NCBI RefSeq assembly: GCF_010726765.1
Contig: NZ_AP022601.1
Span: 1,364,001 to 1,428,000 of the forward strand
Length of the DNA stretch: 64,000 nucleotides
Direction of reading: 5' to 3'
DNA from: Mycobacterium gallinarum
GTDB lineage: Bacteria; Actinomycetota; Actinomycetes; Mycobacteriales; Mycobacteriaceae
The notes below the pieces were generated by a model that saw only the letters and a program-made list of their open reading frames with translations, was not told where the DNA came from and ran no database searches. Positions 44,100-57,209 of this stretch are shown one piece after another (positions within the stretch are counted from its first letter, which is position 1; each line of letters begins with the position of its first letter). The position numbers and the translations under genes are program-made.

Positions 44100-44928
44100 C
44101 GGATCGGACTCCGCTCGTGAAGCCAACGAGGTGCTGCGGCGCGGTGAGCTGACCGTCATCGGACGCATCCGCTCCGCAAGCAACGCCACCTTCCTGTGCG
44201 AGGCGCATCTCAATGAGCGGCAAGCGCATTGCGTCTACAAGCCGATCAAGGGGGAGGCGCCCCTTTGGGACTTTCCGGACGGGACGCTGGCCGGTCGCGA
44301 ACTCGGCGCGTACCTCGTGTCGGACGCGCTGGGGTGGAACATCGTGCCGTACACCATTATTCGAGATGGCCCCGCCGGGCCGGGCATGTTGCAGCTCTGG
44401 GTCGACCAACCAGGCGAGAGCCTCGGAGAGGTCGGCGATGAACCCGAAGCGGGACCGGACCTCGTCGACCTGTTGCCCGCCGGGCAGATTCCGCCGGGCT
44501 TCCTGCCGATCCTGCAGGCCTACGACTACGCAGGCGACGAGGTGACGCTGGTGCACGCCGACGACATCCGGCTACGCCGGATGGCCATCTTCGACGTGCT
44601 GATCAACAACGCCGACCGCAAGGGCGGCCACATCCTGTCCGGAGTCGACGGGCATGTGTACGGCGTCGACCACGGCGTCAGCCTGCACGTCGAGGACAAG
44701 CTCCGAACGGTGCTGTGGGGCTGGGCGGGCAAGCCGGTGGATGAAGAGAGCCTGGAAGCCGTCGCCGCTCTGCGTGACCAGCTGGCCAATGGCTTGGCGG
44801 ACACACTCTGTGCGCACATCACCGAACGTGAGATCGCCGCCCTGAAAGCGAGAACTGTTGCACTGATTGATGATCCGGTGATGCCCACCCCGGACCGACG
44901 GCGCCCGATACCGTGGCCGGCGTTCTAG
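44083..44928 (+). CDS. SCO1664-family protein (phosphatidylinositol kinase-like fold), Rv2133c-like
   Basis: Protein of 281 residues. HCVYKPIKGEAPLWDFPDGT (Lys for ATP), GPGMLQLWVD, and a catalytic-loop-like FDVLINNADRKGGHIL followed by YGVDHGVSLHVEDKLRTVLW recall PI3/4-kinase-like enzymes. ATG at 44083 lies inside the preceding gene and fits the family start; an in-frame ATG at 44059 is less likely. The partner DUF3090 gene overlaps. Substrate unknown. Confidence 0.88.
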   Translation: MTPSSSGSDSAREANEVLRRGELTVIGRIRSASNATFLCEAHLNERQAHCVYKPIKGEAPLWDFPDGTLAGRELGAYLVSDALGWNIVPYTIIRDGPAGPGMLQLWVDQPGESLGEVGDEPEAGPDLVDLLPAGQIPPGFLPILQAYDYAGDEVTLVHADDIRLRRMAIFDVLINNADRKGGHILSGVDGHVYGVDHGVSLHVEDKLRTVLWGWAGKPVDEESLEAVAALRDQLANGLADTLCAHITEREIAALKARTVALIDDPVMPTPDRRRPIPWPAF

Positions 44929-45002
44929 TCCACCCGGCGCGTGCGACGAGTCTGAGGATTCCAACGCGGTGCCGAGTCGAACCTTCATGATCTACTGAGC
45001 CG

Positions 45003-45776
45003 GTGAGTGCGACCGATGCGGCGCTTGCTGCCGAGGTGGCCAAGGACGCCGGCGAGATGCTGCTGGGGGTGCGTGAGGAGATCGGCTTTTACGATCCCTA
45101 CGAACTGGGCGACGAGGGCGATAGGCGCGCCAACACCTTGATCCTCAACCGGCTGCGGGCCGAGCGTCCCGACGACGCGGTGCTGTCCGAAGAGGCGGCC
45201 GACGACATTTCCCGTGTTCAAGCCGAACGCGTCTGGATCGTCGACCCCGTCGACGGCACCCACGAGTTCTCGATGCCCGGCCGAACCGACTGGGCCGTGC
45301 ACATCGCACTGTGGCAACGCAACGACGGCCCGAACGGCGGCGGCATCACCGACGCCGCGGTCGCCCTGCCCGCCCGCGGCGAGGTGTACCGGACCGACAC
45401 GGTGGTCCCTCCGCCGCCCCGTGCCGAGGGGCCGATCCTCATCACGGCCAGCGCCAACCGTCCACCACCGGTGCTGTGGTGGCTACGGGACCGGCTCGAC
45501 ATCAGGCTGGTGCGGATTGGGTCGGCAGGCGCCAAGGCCATGGCCGTGGTCCGCGGCGACGTCGACGCATACCTGCACGCCGGCGGTCAGTGGGAGTGGG
45601 ATTCGGCGGCACCCGCCGGTGTGGTGGCGGCGGCCGGCATGCACGCGACCCGCCTCGACGGCTCGCCGCTGATCTACAACCGGGCCGACCCGTACCTGCC
45701 TGACCTGCTGATGTGCCGGGCCGAGTTGGCCGATGTGCTGCTCGAAGGCATCCTGTCGGCCTACCGCAACCGCTGA
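45003..45776 (+). CDS. cysQ: 3'(2'),5'-bisphosphate nucleotidase CysQ
   Basis: Protein of 257 residues of the inositol monophosphatase superfamily. It removes the 3'-phosphate of PAP/PAPS in sulfate assimilation and keeps inositol phosphate pools balanced. Metal motifs are VLSEEAADD (Glu), [12 protein letters not shown] (DPxDGT) and [12 protein letters not shown] (WDxAA). The start is GTG at 45003. The mshC gene follows 58 bases after the stop, linking sulfur and mycothiol metabolism, as in Rv2131c-Rv2130c. Confidence 0.93.
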   Translation: MSATDAALAAEVAKDAGEMLLGVREEIGFYDPYELGDEGDRRANTLILNRLRAERPDDAVLSEEAADDISRVQAERVWIVDPVDGTHEFSMPGRTDWAVHIALWQRNDGPNGGGITDAAVALPARGEVYRTDTVVPPPPRAEGPILITASANRPPPVLWWLRDRLDIRLVRIGSAGAKAMAVVRGDVDAYLHAGGQWEWDSAAPAGVVAAAGMHATRLDGSPLIYNRADPYLPDLLMCRAELADVLLEGILSAYRNR

Positions 45777-45834
45777 GGCGGGAATGAATCGGCCGCACGC
45801 GGTGTCCAATTCCGTGATGCCTAGAGTCGACGCT

Positions 45835-47073
45835 ATGAATTCGTGGCCCGCGCCGACCGTCCCGGTCCTTAACGGCCGCGGTCCGCAGCTACGGCTCTAC
45901 GACAGCGCCGACCGGCAGGTGCGCCCCGTCACCGCCGGCGAGGTCGCCACCATGTACGTCTGCGGCATCACCCCGTACGACGCCACCCACCTGGGCCACG
46001 CAGCCACCTACCTGACGTTCGACCTCGTCCACCGGGTGTGGCTGGATTCGGGTCATCAGGTGCACTACGTGCAGAACATCACCGACATCGATGACCCGTT
46101 GTTCGAGCGGGCCGAGCGCGACGGCATCGGCTGGCGCGAGCTGGCCGACCGCGAGACCGAGCTGTTCCGCGAGGACATGGCGGCGCTGCGGGTACTACCG
46201 CCACACGAGTATGTGGCCGCCACGGAGGCGATCGCCGAGGTCATCGAAGTGGTCGAGAAGCTGTTGGCCGCGGGCACGGCCTACGTCGCCGATGACGCCG
46301 AGCACCCCGACGTCTACTTCCGCGCCGACGCCACACCGCAGTTCGGCTACGAGTCGGGATACGACCGCGACACCATGATGCGGTTGTTCGCCGAACGCGG
46401 CGGCGACCCGGATCGCGCGGGTAAGGGCGACGCGCTGGACGCGCTGTTATGGCGGGCGCAGCGGCCCGGCGAGCCGAGCTGGCCGTCGCCGTTCGGCGCC
46501 GGACGGCCGGGCTGGCACGTTGAATGCGCCGCGATCGCGCTGAGCCGCATCGGCACCGACCTGGACATCCAGGGTGGTGGTTCCGATCTGATCTTCCCGC
46601 ACCACGAATTCTCCGCCGCGCACGCCGAATCCGTCACGGGGGAGCGGCGATTCGCCCGTCATTACGTGCACGCAGGCATGATCGGGTGGGATGGGCACAA
46701 GATGAGCAAGAGCCGGGGCAACCTGGTCCTGGTGTCCCAGTTGCGCGCAGACGGCGTCGATCCCGGGGCGATCCGACTTGGGCTGTTCGCGGGTCATTAC
46801 CGCACCGATCGCTTCTGGAGTCCTGCGGTGCTCGACGAGGCGAATGACCGGTTGCAGCGCTGGCGACGCGCGGTGGCCCAGCCCGCGGGGCCCGACGCCG
46901 CCGACGTGGTGGCCCGGGTTCGACGCTATCTGGCTGACGATCTCGACACCCCGAAAGCCCTTGCCGCACTTGATGGCTGGACGACCGACGCGCTTACCTA
47001 CGGCGGTCACGACCCGCAGGCGCCGCAGGTTGTGGCCGATGCCGTCGACACGCTGCTCGGTATAAAGCTGTAG
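45835..47073 (+). CDS. mshC: cysteine:GlcN-Ins ligase MshC (mycothiol synthesis)
   Basis: Protein of 412 residues, close to the 414 of M. tuberculosis MshC. It joins cysteine to the amine of glucosaminyl-inositol with ATP. Class I synthetase-like motifs: [19 protein letters not shown] (HIGH-like HLGH, Cys for zinc), [24 protein letters not shown] (zinc Cys), [12 protein letters not shown] and KMSKS. ATG at 45835 matches the known N-terminus (short tail before [14 protein letters not shown]). It marks the genome as actinobacterial. Confidence 0.97.
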   Translation: MNSWPAPTVPVLNGRGPQLRLYDSADRQVRPVTAGEVATMYVCGITPYDATHLGHAATYLTFDLVHRVWLDSGHQVHYVQNITDIDDPLFERAERDGIGWRELADRETELFREDMAALRVLPPHEYVAATEAIAEVIEVVEKLLAAGTAYVADDAEHPDVYFRADATPQFGYESGYDRDTMMRLFAERGGDPDRAGKGDALDALLWRAQRPGEPSWPSPFGAGRPGWHVECAAIALSRIGTDLDIQGGGSDLIFPHHEFSAAHAESVTGERRFARHYVHAGMIGWDGHKMSKSRGNLVLVSQLRADGVDPGAIRLGLFAGHYRTDRFWSPAVLDEANDRLQRWRRAVAQPAGPDAADVVARVRRYLADDLDTPKALAALDGWTTDALTYGGHDPQAPQVVADAVDTLLGIKL

Positions 47074-47114
47074 GCCCGCCAAACGCGGCGCAGCGCAGAG
47101 TACGTTTGACCGAC

Positions 47115-47990
47115 ATGAGTTCAGTCAACGGAAAAGTCGTCCTCATCACCGGTGGCGCCAACGGCATCGGCGCGGAGGTGGCCCGACGCCTGCACGACAA
47201 AGGCGCCAAGCTGGTACTCACCGACCTGGACAAAGACCTTCTCGAAGGCGTGGCGGCCCGGTTGGGCGGCGATCGGCTGCTGACGGCTGTCGCCGACGTG
47301 CGCGATCTGGCCGCCATGCAAGCCGCCGTCGCCGCGGGCGTGGAGCGGTTCGGCGGGATCGACGTCGCAATGGCCAATGCGGGAATCTCGACCGTCGGAT
47401 CCCTGCTCGCCGTCGATCCGGATGCGTTCAAGACCCTGATCGATGTGAACGTCGTCGGGGTGTTCAACACGGTGCGCGCGGCGCTGCCGTCGATGATCGA
47501 GCGACGCGGCTACGTCCTGATCGTGTCGTCGGCGGCCGCGTACGCCGCTGCCGCGGGCATGGTGCCCTATGACACTTCCAAGGCCGGCGTCGAGCACTTC
47601 GCCAATGCGCTGCGGTTGGAGGTCGCACATCTTGGGGTGGCCGTCGGGTCGGCACACATGTTGTGGATCGACACCCCTCTGGTGCGCGAGGGCAAGGCCG
47701 ACTCGGAGGCGTTCCGGGAGATGCTGCGCAGACTGCCCGGCCCGTTGGGTAAGACCACATCGATCGAGAAGTGCGGTGAAATCTTCGTGGCGGGCATCGA
47801 GGCGCGCAAGCGCCAGATCAACTGTCCCCGCTTCGTCGGCCTGTTGCGCTGGTTGAAACCACTGCTCTCGTCCCGGCTGGGCGAACCGCTCACCCTGAAG
47901 CATGTTCCGGAGCTGTTACCGAAGATGGATGCTGAAGTCGCGGCGCTCGGCCGGAGTTTCAGTGCACGTACCGAGGCATTGGAGAAGTAG
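47115..47990 (+). CDS. short-chain dehydrogenase/reductase, Rv2129c-like
   Basis: Protein of 291 residues. The cofactor motif TGGANGIG is near the N-terminus, then NAGIS, IVSSAAA (catalytic Ser) and YDTSK (Tyr, Lys). The C-terminal region (KTTSIEKCGEIFVAGIEARK) is typical of mycobacterial SDRs acting on lipids. A TTG at 47106 is an alternative start. Its stop shares one base with the GTG start of the DUF1254 gene. Confidence 0.9.
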   Translation: MSSVNGKVVLITGGANGIGAEVARRLHDKGAKLVLTDLDKDLLEGVAARLGGDRLLTAVADVRDLAAMQAAVAAGVERFGGIDVAMANAGISTVGSLLAVDPDAFKTLIDVNVVGVFNTVRAALPSMIERRGYVLIVSSAAAYAAAAGMVPYDTSKAGVEHFANALRLEVAHLGVAVGSAHMLWIDTPLVREGKADSEAFREMLRRLPGPLGKTTSIEKCGEIFVAGIEARKRQINCPRFVGLLRWLKPLLSSRLGEPLTLKHVPELLPKMDAEVAALGRSFSARTEALEK

Positions 47991-49423
47991 TGCTGCGTTA
48001 CCTCGCAATCGTCGTCGCATCGCTGATGCTGTTGGTGGGCTGTAGCACGAAAAAGGACGAGGAGGCCGCGACGTCGACTCCGCCACCGGCGCCGGCCACC
48101 GTCACACCCGAGCAGACCCGTGCGATCGCCAAGGAGGCCTACATCTACGGCTTCCCGATGGTCGACAACTACCGGGTGATGTACTCCTATTTCGTCAACA
48201 AGGAGGATCCTGAGTACAAGGGCGGTTGGAACGAAATACACAACAGCGCACAGGTTTACACGCCTGCGGACAAGGCGATCCAAACGCCGAACTCCGACAC
48301 ACCGTACTCCGCCGTCGGCGCCGACCTGCGCGCCGAACCACTGGTGCTCACGGTTCCTCCCATCGAGCAGGACCGCTATTACTCTCTTCAGTTCATCGAT
48401 CTCTACACCTACAACATCGCCTACGTAGGGAGCCGAACGACGGGTAACGGCGGAGGGAAATACCTTCTGGTAGGCCCGAACTGGCAGGGCGAGAAGCCCG
48501 AGGGCATCAACGAGGTGATCAGATCCGACACCGATCTCGCCATGGTGCTCTACCGCACTCAACTGTTCGGCCCGTCCGACATCGACCAGGTCAAGAAGAT
48601 CCAGGCCGGCTACCAGGTGGCGCCACTGTCGGTGTTCCTCAACCAACCATCACCCGCGCCTGCCCCGCCGATCGACTTCGTGCCGCCCCTGACCCGCGAT
48701 CAGCAGAAGACCTCGCCGCAGTTCTTCGAGATCCTGAATTTCCTGCTTGGATTCGCGCCGACGCCGCCGTCTGAGCAGGAGTTGCGCGCCCGGTTCGCCA
48801 CCATCGGGATCGGACCCGACGGCAGTTTCGACGCCGACAAGATGACGCCGGAGACGAGATCGGCGATCGAGGGCGGAATGGCCGACGCCTGGGCCGAATT
48901 CGACACTTTCAAAAAGGACAAGCTGGATACCGGCCAAGTGACATCGGGTGACATCACCGGCAACCGGGAAACGATTGGCACGAACTATCTGTATCGGATG
49001 GCCGCCGCGGTGGTCGGTATCTACGGCAACTCCAAGGACGAGGCGATCTATGTGGGTGCGTTCAACGACTCCACGGGTGCGCCGTTGACCGGAGCCAACA
49101 ACTACACCTACCGGTTCGCCAAGGATCAGCTGCCGCCGGTCAACGCATTCTGGTCGTTGACCATGTACGAGCTTCCACAGAGCCTGCTGGTCGAGAACCC
49201 GATGAAGCGCTATCTGATCAACTCGCCGATGCTGCCCAGCCTCGTGCCCGACGCCGACGGCGGCTACACGATTTACATCCAGAACTCGTCGCCGGGAATC
49301 GAGAAGGAAGCCAATTGGCTACCGGCGCCCCAGGGCCCGTTCCAGATGGTGCTGCGGTTGTACTGGCCGAAGCCCGATGCGCTCAACGGAACCTGGAAAC
49401 CGCCACAACCCGTGAAGACCTGA
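47990..49423 (+). CDS. DUF1254/DUF1214 lipoprotein
   Basis: Protein of 477 residues. A short signal (LRYLAIVVASLMLLVGCSTK) ends in lipobox LVGC. DUF1254 (AKEAYIYGFPMVDNYRVMYS, TPNSDTPYSAVGADLRAEP, then DRYYSLQFIDLYTYNIAYVG) is followed by DUF1214 (NNYTYRFAKDQLPPVNAFWS, YLINSPM, YIQNSSPG and a C-terminal LRLYWPKPDALNG). Family proteins are exported and widespread but have no proven biochemical role. The GTG at 47990 overlaps the preceding stop by one base. Confidence 0.9.
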   Translation: MLRYLAIVVASLMLLVGCSTKKDEEAATSTPPPAPATVTPEQTRAIAKEAYIYGFPMVDNYRVMYSYFVNKEDPEYKGGWNEIHNSAQVYTPADKAIQTPNSDTPYSAVGADLRAEPLVLTVPPIEQDRYYSLQFIDLYTYNIAYVGSRTTGNGGGKYLLVGPNWQGEKPEGINEVIRSDTDLAMVLYRTQLFGPSDIDQVKKIQAGYQVAPLSVFLNQPSPAPAPPIDFVPPLTRDQQKTSPQFFEILNFLLGFAPTPPSEQELRARFATIGIGPDGSFDADKMTPETRSAIEGGMADAWAEFDTFKKDKLDTGQVTSGDITGNRETIGTNYLYRMAAAVVGIYGNSKDEAIYVGAFNDSTGAPLTGANNYTYRFAKDQLPPVNAFWSLTMYELPQSLLVENPMKRYLINSPMLPSLVPDADGGYTIYIQNSSPGIEKEANWLPAPQGPFQMVLRLYWPKPDALNGTWKPPQPVKT

Positions 49424-49463
49424 CCCACCCACCGCCGAAATCAGGCTCTGCCCTCACCGGAGA

Positions 49464-50327
49464 TCAACCCCGAAAACCCGGCCCGCGACGGCGCAGATAG
49501 CGCTCGAACTCGGCGGCAAGGGCGTCGCCGTCGATCTTGCCGATCGCCTCGTGCATGTCGACTTCCGCGTCGCCGCGTTCTTCCAGCGACTGCACGTATT
49601 CGGCGATGTCGTCATCCTCGGAGGTCATTTCGGTCACCGCCAATTCCCATTCCTCGGCCTGCGTCGGCAGGTCGGCGAGTGGCACCTCGATGTCCAGGAC
49701 GTCCTCGACGCGGCGCAACAGCGCGACGGTGGCCTTGGGGTTCGGCGGCTGCGACACGTAATGCGGGACGGCGGCCCAGAACGTCACCGCGGGAATGCCG
49801 GCCTGCACACAGGCGTCCTGGAACACCCCGGCGATGCCCGTCGGCCCCTCATAGCGCGTCTCCTCGAGGCCGAACGCCTTCGCCGAGTCGGGGGAGTAGG
49901 CCGCTCCCGACACCGGAACCGGGCGCGTGTGTGGGGTGTCGGCCAGCAGCGCACCGAGGATGACGACTGTCTGCACGTTGAGCTTGTCCGCGATCGCCAG
50001 CAACTCGGCGCAGAACGTGCGCCAGCGCATATTGGGCTCGACGCCATGCATCAGCACGATGTCGCGGTCCGAGCCGGGCGGACGGCAGTGCGAAATTCGC
50101 ATCGACGGCCACACCAGCTCGCGGGTCACCCCATCGACCTGCCGGATCACCGGCCGGTTGACCTGGTAGTCGTAGTACGCCTCGTCGTCGATCTCCACAA
50201 TCGGCTCGGCTTCCCAGATCGCGTCCAGGTGCTCCAGCGCATCGCTCGCGGCATCCCCGGCATCGTTCCAGCCCTCGAAGGCCGCGACGACGATTGTGTC
50301 GCTCAAGTCGGGCAGGTTCGGCGTCAC
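49464..50327 (-). CDS. PAC2-family protein, Rv2125-like
   Basis: Protein of 287 residues: DTIVVAAFEGWNDAGDAASD, then RISHCRPPGSDRDIVLMHGV, VVILGALLADTPHTRPVPVS and a C-terminal acidic helical part (EEWELAVTEMTSEDDDIAEY). PAC2 proteins resemble proteasome assembly chaperones; M. tuberculosis has this one near metH. It is convergent with the DUF1254 gene and divergent from metH, with a 297-base leader in between. Start GTG at 50327. Confidence 0.91.
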   Translation of the reverse strand: MTPNLPDLSDTIVVAAFEGWNDAGDAASDALEHLDAIWEAEPIVEIDDEAYYDYQVNRPVIRQVDGVTRELVWPSMRISHCRPPGSDRDIVLMHGVEPNMRWRTFCAELLAIADKLNVQTVVILGALLADTPHTRPVPVSGAAYSPDSAKAFGLEETRYEGPTGIAGVFQDACVQAGIPAVTFWAAVPHYVSQPPNPKATVALLRRVEDVLDIEVPLADLPTQAEEWELAVTEMTSEDDDIAEYVQSLEERGDAEVDMHEAIGKIDGDALAAEFERYLRRRGPGFRG

Positions 50328-50413
50328 CAGGCCAGCCTAAGCCCTGTGTGGTGGCTTGGAGCGGCATCGCCACACGGGCTGAATCGGCGGCGGCCCGTCG
50401 AGACGAAATACGC

Positions 50414-50442
50414 TGGACGGCAATCTGGTTAGTGTTGATACT
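50414..50442 (+). promoter_or_regulatory. candidate promoter of metH
   Basis: TGGACG (50414-50419), 17 bases, GATACT (50437-50442), each matching the SigA consensus at four of six positions. It would start transcription at about 50449 and give a 5' leader of about 175 bases. Confidence 0.4.
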
Positions 50443-50447
50443 TAGGC

Positions 50448-50486
50448 CATCGCCATAAGCTCCACGAGCTGCCGACCACGGCGATG
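50448..50486 (+). other. nested hairpin at the start of the metH leader
   Basis: Outer stem CATCGCC (50448-50454) with GGCGATG (50480-50486), inner stem AGCTC (50458-50462), CAC loop, GAGCT (50466-50470). All pairs are perfect. It lies at the predicted 5' end of the metH transcript. Confidence 0.45.
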
Positions 50487-50599
50487 AGTTGGGCGTCCAG
50501 ACGTCGATTGGGTGACGGCGTAGACTTTTCTGGTCGAGAGGCGTTGCAACGGTTCCGGGTCATTGCCGGATTCCGCCACGCTCGGCGAAGTCAAGGACG

Positions 50600-50618
50600 C
50601 CTTCCGTTACGGAAGGAG
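50600..50618 (+). promoter_or_regulatory. hairpin that would hide the metH ribosome-binding site
   Basis: CCTTCCG (50600-50606), TTA, CGGAAGG (50610-50616): a perfect 7-bp stem. Its 3' arm contains most of the ribosome site GGAAGGAG (50611-50618), 6 bases before the GTG start. Pairing would block initiation, so opening it could control translation. Confidence 0.55.
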
Positions 50619-50624
50619 TGCATT

Positions 50625-54392
<3,768 letters not shown>

Positions 54393-54531
54393 GCCCTGGC
54401 TCGTCGAGCACTTCTCGGCCGCTGACATCGCTATCCACTTTCCGCAGAGGGCTTCTCGCATTTTCTCTGCGAAACGTAGAAAGCGATGGGCACTCAGGCT
54501 ACCCGGTAAGGGCACGAATATCGTTGGCGCC

Positions 54532-54600
54532 CTAGCTGATCAGATGGTCCACGACGCGGCGACCGATGCTTCCTGTTGCCCCGGTCACAAGAATTCTCAT
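54532..54600 (-). pseudogene. 22-codon N-terminal remnant of an NAD(P)-binding (NmrA/epimerase-like) gene
   Basis: Reading leftward from an ATG at 54600, the peptide MRILVTGATGSIGRRVVDHL (then IS and a stop at 54532) is an exact Rossmann start with TGATGSIG, and GGTGAAA lies 4 bases before the ATG as a ribosome site. The protein stops after 22 residues and no continuation follows in any frame. The rest of the gene has been deleted. Confidence 0.7.
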
Positions 54601-54640
54601 GGATTTCACCGTTCGTGTCACCCATGACAGAATTCGAAAC

Positions 54641-55324
54641 ATGCGTGCGGTGCTGTTCGACATGGATGGGACCCTCGTCGACTCCGAAAAACTCTGGGAC
54701 ATTTCACTGACGGCGCTGTACGAACGCCACGGCGGCATCATGACACCCGAGGTGCGGGCATCGCTGGTGGGCGGCTCGGCGGAGGACACGATCCAGACGG
54801 TCTACACCGACCTCGGTCTCGCCCTCGATCCGGACGCGATGGCCGAATCCATCCGCTGGCTGCACGACTACACCGGAGAGTTGTTCGACGGCGGGCTGCC
54901 GTGGTGCGACGGCGCGCACGAACTACTGGAAGCCCTTGCTGCCGAACGCATTCCGATGGCTCTGGTCACCAACACCCAGCGACAGCTGACCGAGCGCGCT
55001 CTCAACAGCATTGGTAAACACTACTTTTCGGTGTCGGTCTGCGGCGACGAAGTGCCGAGGGGCAAGCCTGCCCCGGACGCCTATCGGCGAGCGGCCACGC
55101 TGCTCGGGCTGGAGCCGTCAGCGTGCCTGGCGGTCGAAGACTCGGTCACCGGCACTGCCGCTGCGGAGAGCGCGGGATGCCCGGTGCTGGTGGTACCCAA
55201 TGACGTCGAGGTGCCCGCAGGAGGGCGCCGGGCGCATGTGAGTTCGCTGGCCGGGGTCGGCGCCGGCGATCTTCGCGAGGTCTATGACCGCCTCAACCGC
55301 GGCATCGGAGAACGCTCAGCGTAA
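54641..55324 (+). CDS. HAD-superfamily phosphatase (phosphoglycolate phosphatase-like)
   Basis: Protein of 227 residues. Motif I FDMDGTLVDSEKLW, motif II VTNTQ, motif III Lys in GKPAPDAYRRAATLLGLEP and motif IV VEDSVTGTAAAESAGC are all present, with a helical cap (about 20-90). It should dephosphorylate a small phosphorylated metabolite. ATG at 54641; the gene stands between metH and a sugar transporter, which hints at sugar phosphate detoxification. Confidence 0.9.
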   Translation: MRAVLFDMDGTLVDSEKLWDISLTALYERHGGIMTPEVRASLVGGSAEDTIQTVYTDLGLALDPDAMAESIRWLHDYTGELFDGGLPWCDGAHELLEALAAERIPMALVTNTQRQLTERALNSIGKHYFSVSVCGDEVPRGKPAPDAYRRAATLLGLEPSACLAVEDSVTGTAAAESAGCPVLVVPNDVEVPAGGRRAHVSSLAGVGAGDLREVYDRLNRGIGERSA

Positions 55325-55406
55325 GTCCGCCCGCAGCGCGCTTGCCAGTGGTAAGACGGGGGTACTCACGTGACCCGGATCACGCAACGCTGCGAAAGGG
55401 ACGCAC

Positions 55407-56882
55407 ATGGCAGGCTCCAATGCCCCCGCTGGAGACGAATCCGCACTACCTATCGCCGACAATGACTTCTCGTCGGGCGGCACCGCGGTCCGAATCGCGT
55501 CGGTCGCCGCGCTGGGAGGGCTGCTGTTCGGCTACGACAGCGCAGTGATCAACGGTGCGGTCGACTCGATCCAAGAGGATTTCGGCATCGGCAACGCCGA
55601 ACTCGGCTTCGCGGTGGCCTCGGCGCTGCTGGGGGCCGCGGCAGGAGCCATGACCGCCGGACGGATCGCCGACTGGATCGGCCGCATCGCGGTCATGAAG
55701 ATCGCGGCGGTGCTGTTCCTGGTCAGCGCCTTCGGAACGGGCTTTGCGCATGAGGTGTGGTCGGTCGTGCTGTTCCGCATCGTCGGCGGCATCGGCGTCG
55801 GCGTTGCCTCGGTCATCGCGCCGGCCTATATCGCCGAGACTTCGCCACCGCGAATCCGCGGCCGACTGGGGTCCTTGCAACAGCTGGCCATCGTGTTGGG
55901 CATCTTTGCGTCGTTCGTCGTCAACTGGCTGCTGCAGTGGGCAGCGGGCGGCCCGAACGAGGCGCTGTGGTTCGGGCTCGACGCGTGGCGCTGGATGTTC
56001 CTCGCAATGGCGGTCCCTGCCATCGTGTACGGGGTGTTGGCGTTCACCATTCCCGAGTCACCGCGGTATCTCGTTGCCAGCCACAAGATTCCGGAAGCAC
56101 GCAGGGTGCTGACCATGCTCCTCGGCGAGAAGAACCTGGAAATCACGATCGATCGCATCAGGGAGACGCTGGAGCGCGAGGACAAGCCGTCGCTGCGCGA
56201 TCTGAAGAAGCCGACGGGCGGCGTCTACGGCATCGTGTGGGTTGGCCTCGGTTTGTCGATCTTCCAGCAGTTCGTCGGGATCAACGTGATCTTCTACTAC
56301 TCGAACGTGCTGTGGCAGGCCGTCGGGTTCAGCGCCGACGAGTCCGCGGTCTACACCGTGATCACGTCGGTCATCAACGTGTTGACAACGCTGATCGCCA
56401 TCGCGCTGATCGACAAGATCGGGCGCAAGCCGCTGCTGCTCATCGGATCGTCGGGCATGGCGGTCACGCTCATCACGATGTCCGTCATCTTCGCCAACGC
56501 GACCATCGGCCCCGATGGCAACCCGAGTCTGCCGGGAGCCTCCGGGGTGATCGCATTGATCGCGGCCAACCTGTTCGTGGTGGCGTTCGGCATGTCGTGG
56601 GGCCCCGTCGTCTGGGTGCTGCTCGGCGAGATGTTCCCCAACCGCATCCGCGCCGCAGCGCTCGGCATCGCCGCGGCAGGCCAATGGGCCGCCAACTGGC
56701 TCATCACGGTCACGTTCCCCGGGTTGCGCGAGCATCTCGGACTGGCCTACGGGTTCTACGGCCTGTGCGCCGTGTTGTCGGGCCTCTTCGTATGGCGATG
56801 GGTGATGGAGACCAAGGGCGTGTCGCTGGAGGACATGCACGGCGAGATCCTGCATCAGGCGCCACCGAAGGCCGCCACCTGA
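55407..56882 (+). CDS. MFS sugar transporter (sugar porter family)
   Basis: Protein of 491 residues with twelve predicted membrane segments. Sugar-porter signatures are GRIADWIGR (loop 2-3), PESPRYL (end of TM6), QQFVGINVIFYYSNVLW (TM7), DKIGRKPLLLIG (loop 8-9) and MEFP-like GEMFPNRIRAAALG. The last, VMETKGVSLEDMHGEI, is the usual PETKG end. It is a proton-coupled hexose, pentose or polyol importer. ATG at 55407 follows GAAAGGGA. Confidence 0.94.
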   Translation: MAGSNAPAGDESALPIADNDFSSGGTAVRIASVAALGGLLFGYDSAVINGAVDSIQEDFGIGNAELGFAVASALLGAAAGAMTAGRIADWIGRIAVMKIAAVLFLVSAFGTGFAHEVWSVVLFRIVGGIGVGVASVIAPAYIAETSPPRIRGRLGSLQQLAIVLGIFASFVVNWLLQWAAGGPNEALWFGLDAWRWMFLAMAVPAIVYGVLAFTIPESPRYLVASHKIPEARRVLTMLLGEKNLEITIDRIRETLEREDKPSLRDLKKPTGGVYGIVWVGLGLSIFQQFVGINVIFYYSNVLWQAVGFSADESAVYTVITSVINVLTTLIAIALIDKIGRKPLLLIGSSGMAVTLITMSVIFANATIGPDGNPSLPGASGVIALIAANLFVVAFGMSWGPVVWVLLGEMFPNRIRAAALGIAAAGQWAANWLITVTFPGLREHLGLAYGFYGLCAVLSGLFVWRWVMETKGVSLEDMHGEILHQAPPKAAT

Positions 56883-56927
56883 GCGCGATGACCGCGGCGT
56901 AACTGCCGTGACTTTGCTCGCGGCCCC

Positions 56928-57209
56928 GTGACACAATCGCCTCCCGTGAAGACCTTCGACGCCCTGTTCGCCGAACTGAGCGAGCGTGCTCGCACCCGGC
57001 CCGCGGGCAGCGGCACGGTCGCCGCGCTCGATGGCGGCGTGCACGGCCTCGGCAAGAAGATTTTGGAGGAAGCCGGCGAGGTGTGGCTGGCCGCCGAACA
57101 CGAGAGCGACGAGGCGCTGGCCGACGAGATCAGCCAGCTGCTGTATTGGACGCAGGTGCTGATGATTTCCCGCGGTCTATCCCTCGACGACGTCTACTCC
57201 AAGCTATGA
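56928..57209 (+). CDS. hisE: phosphoribosyl-ATP pyrophosphatase HisE
   Basis: Protein of 93 residues, the same length as in M. tuberculosis. [40 protein letters not shown] (EExxE metal motif) and [20 protein letters not shown] are characteristic. It removes diphosphate from PR-ATP, step two of histidine synthesis. The GTG at 56928 gives the familiar N-terminus; GTG at 56946 is an alternative. The stop overlaps the hisG ATG (ATGA), so product ratios are coupled. Confidence 0.95.
   Translation: MTQSPPVKTFDALFAELSERARTRPAGSGTVAALDGGVHGLGKKILEEAGEVWLAAEHESDEALADEISQLLYWTQVLMISRGLSLDDVYSKL

Noticed and set aside
50443..50624. Cobalamin or SAM-IV riboswitch upstream of metH
   Set aside because: The B12-box and the SAM-IV core patterns were looked for and not found; only hairpins without class motifs are present.
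50484..50624. In-frame N-terminal extension of MetH
   Set aside because: It would translate the leader hairpins, has no ribosome site, and the GTG at 50625 has a strong one.
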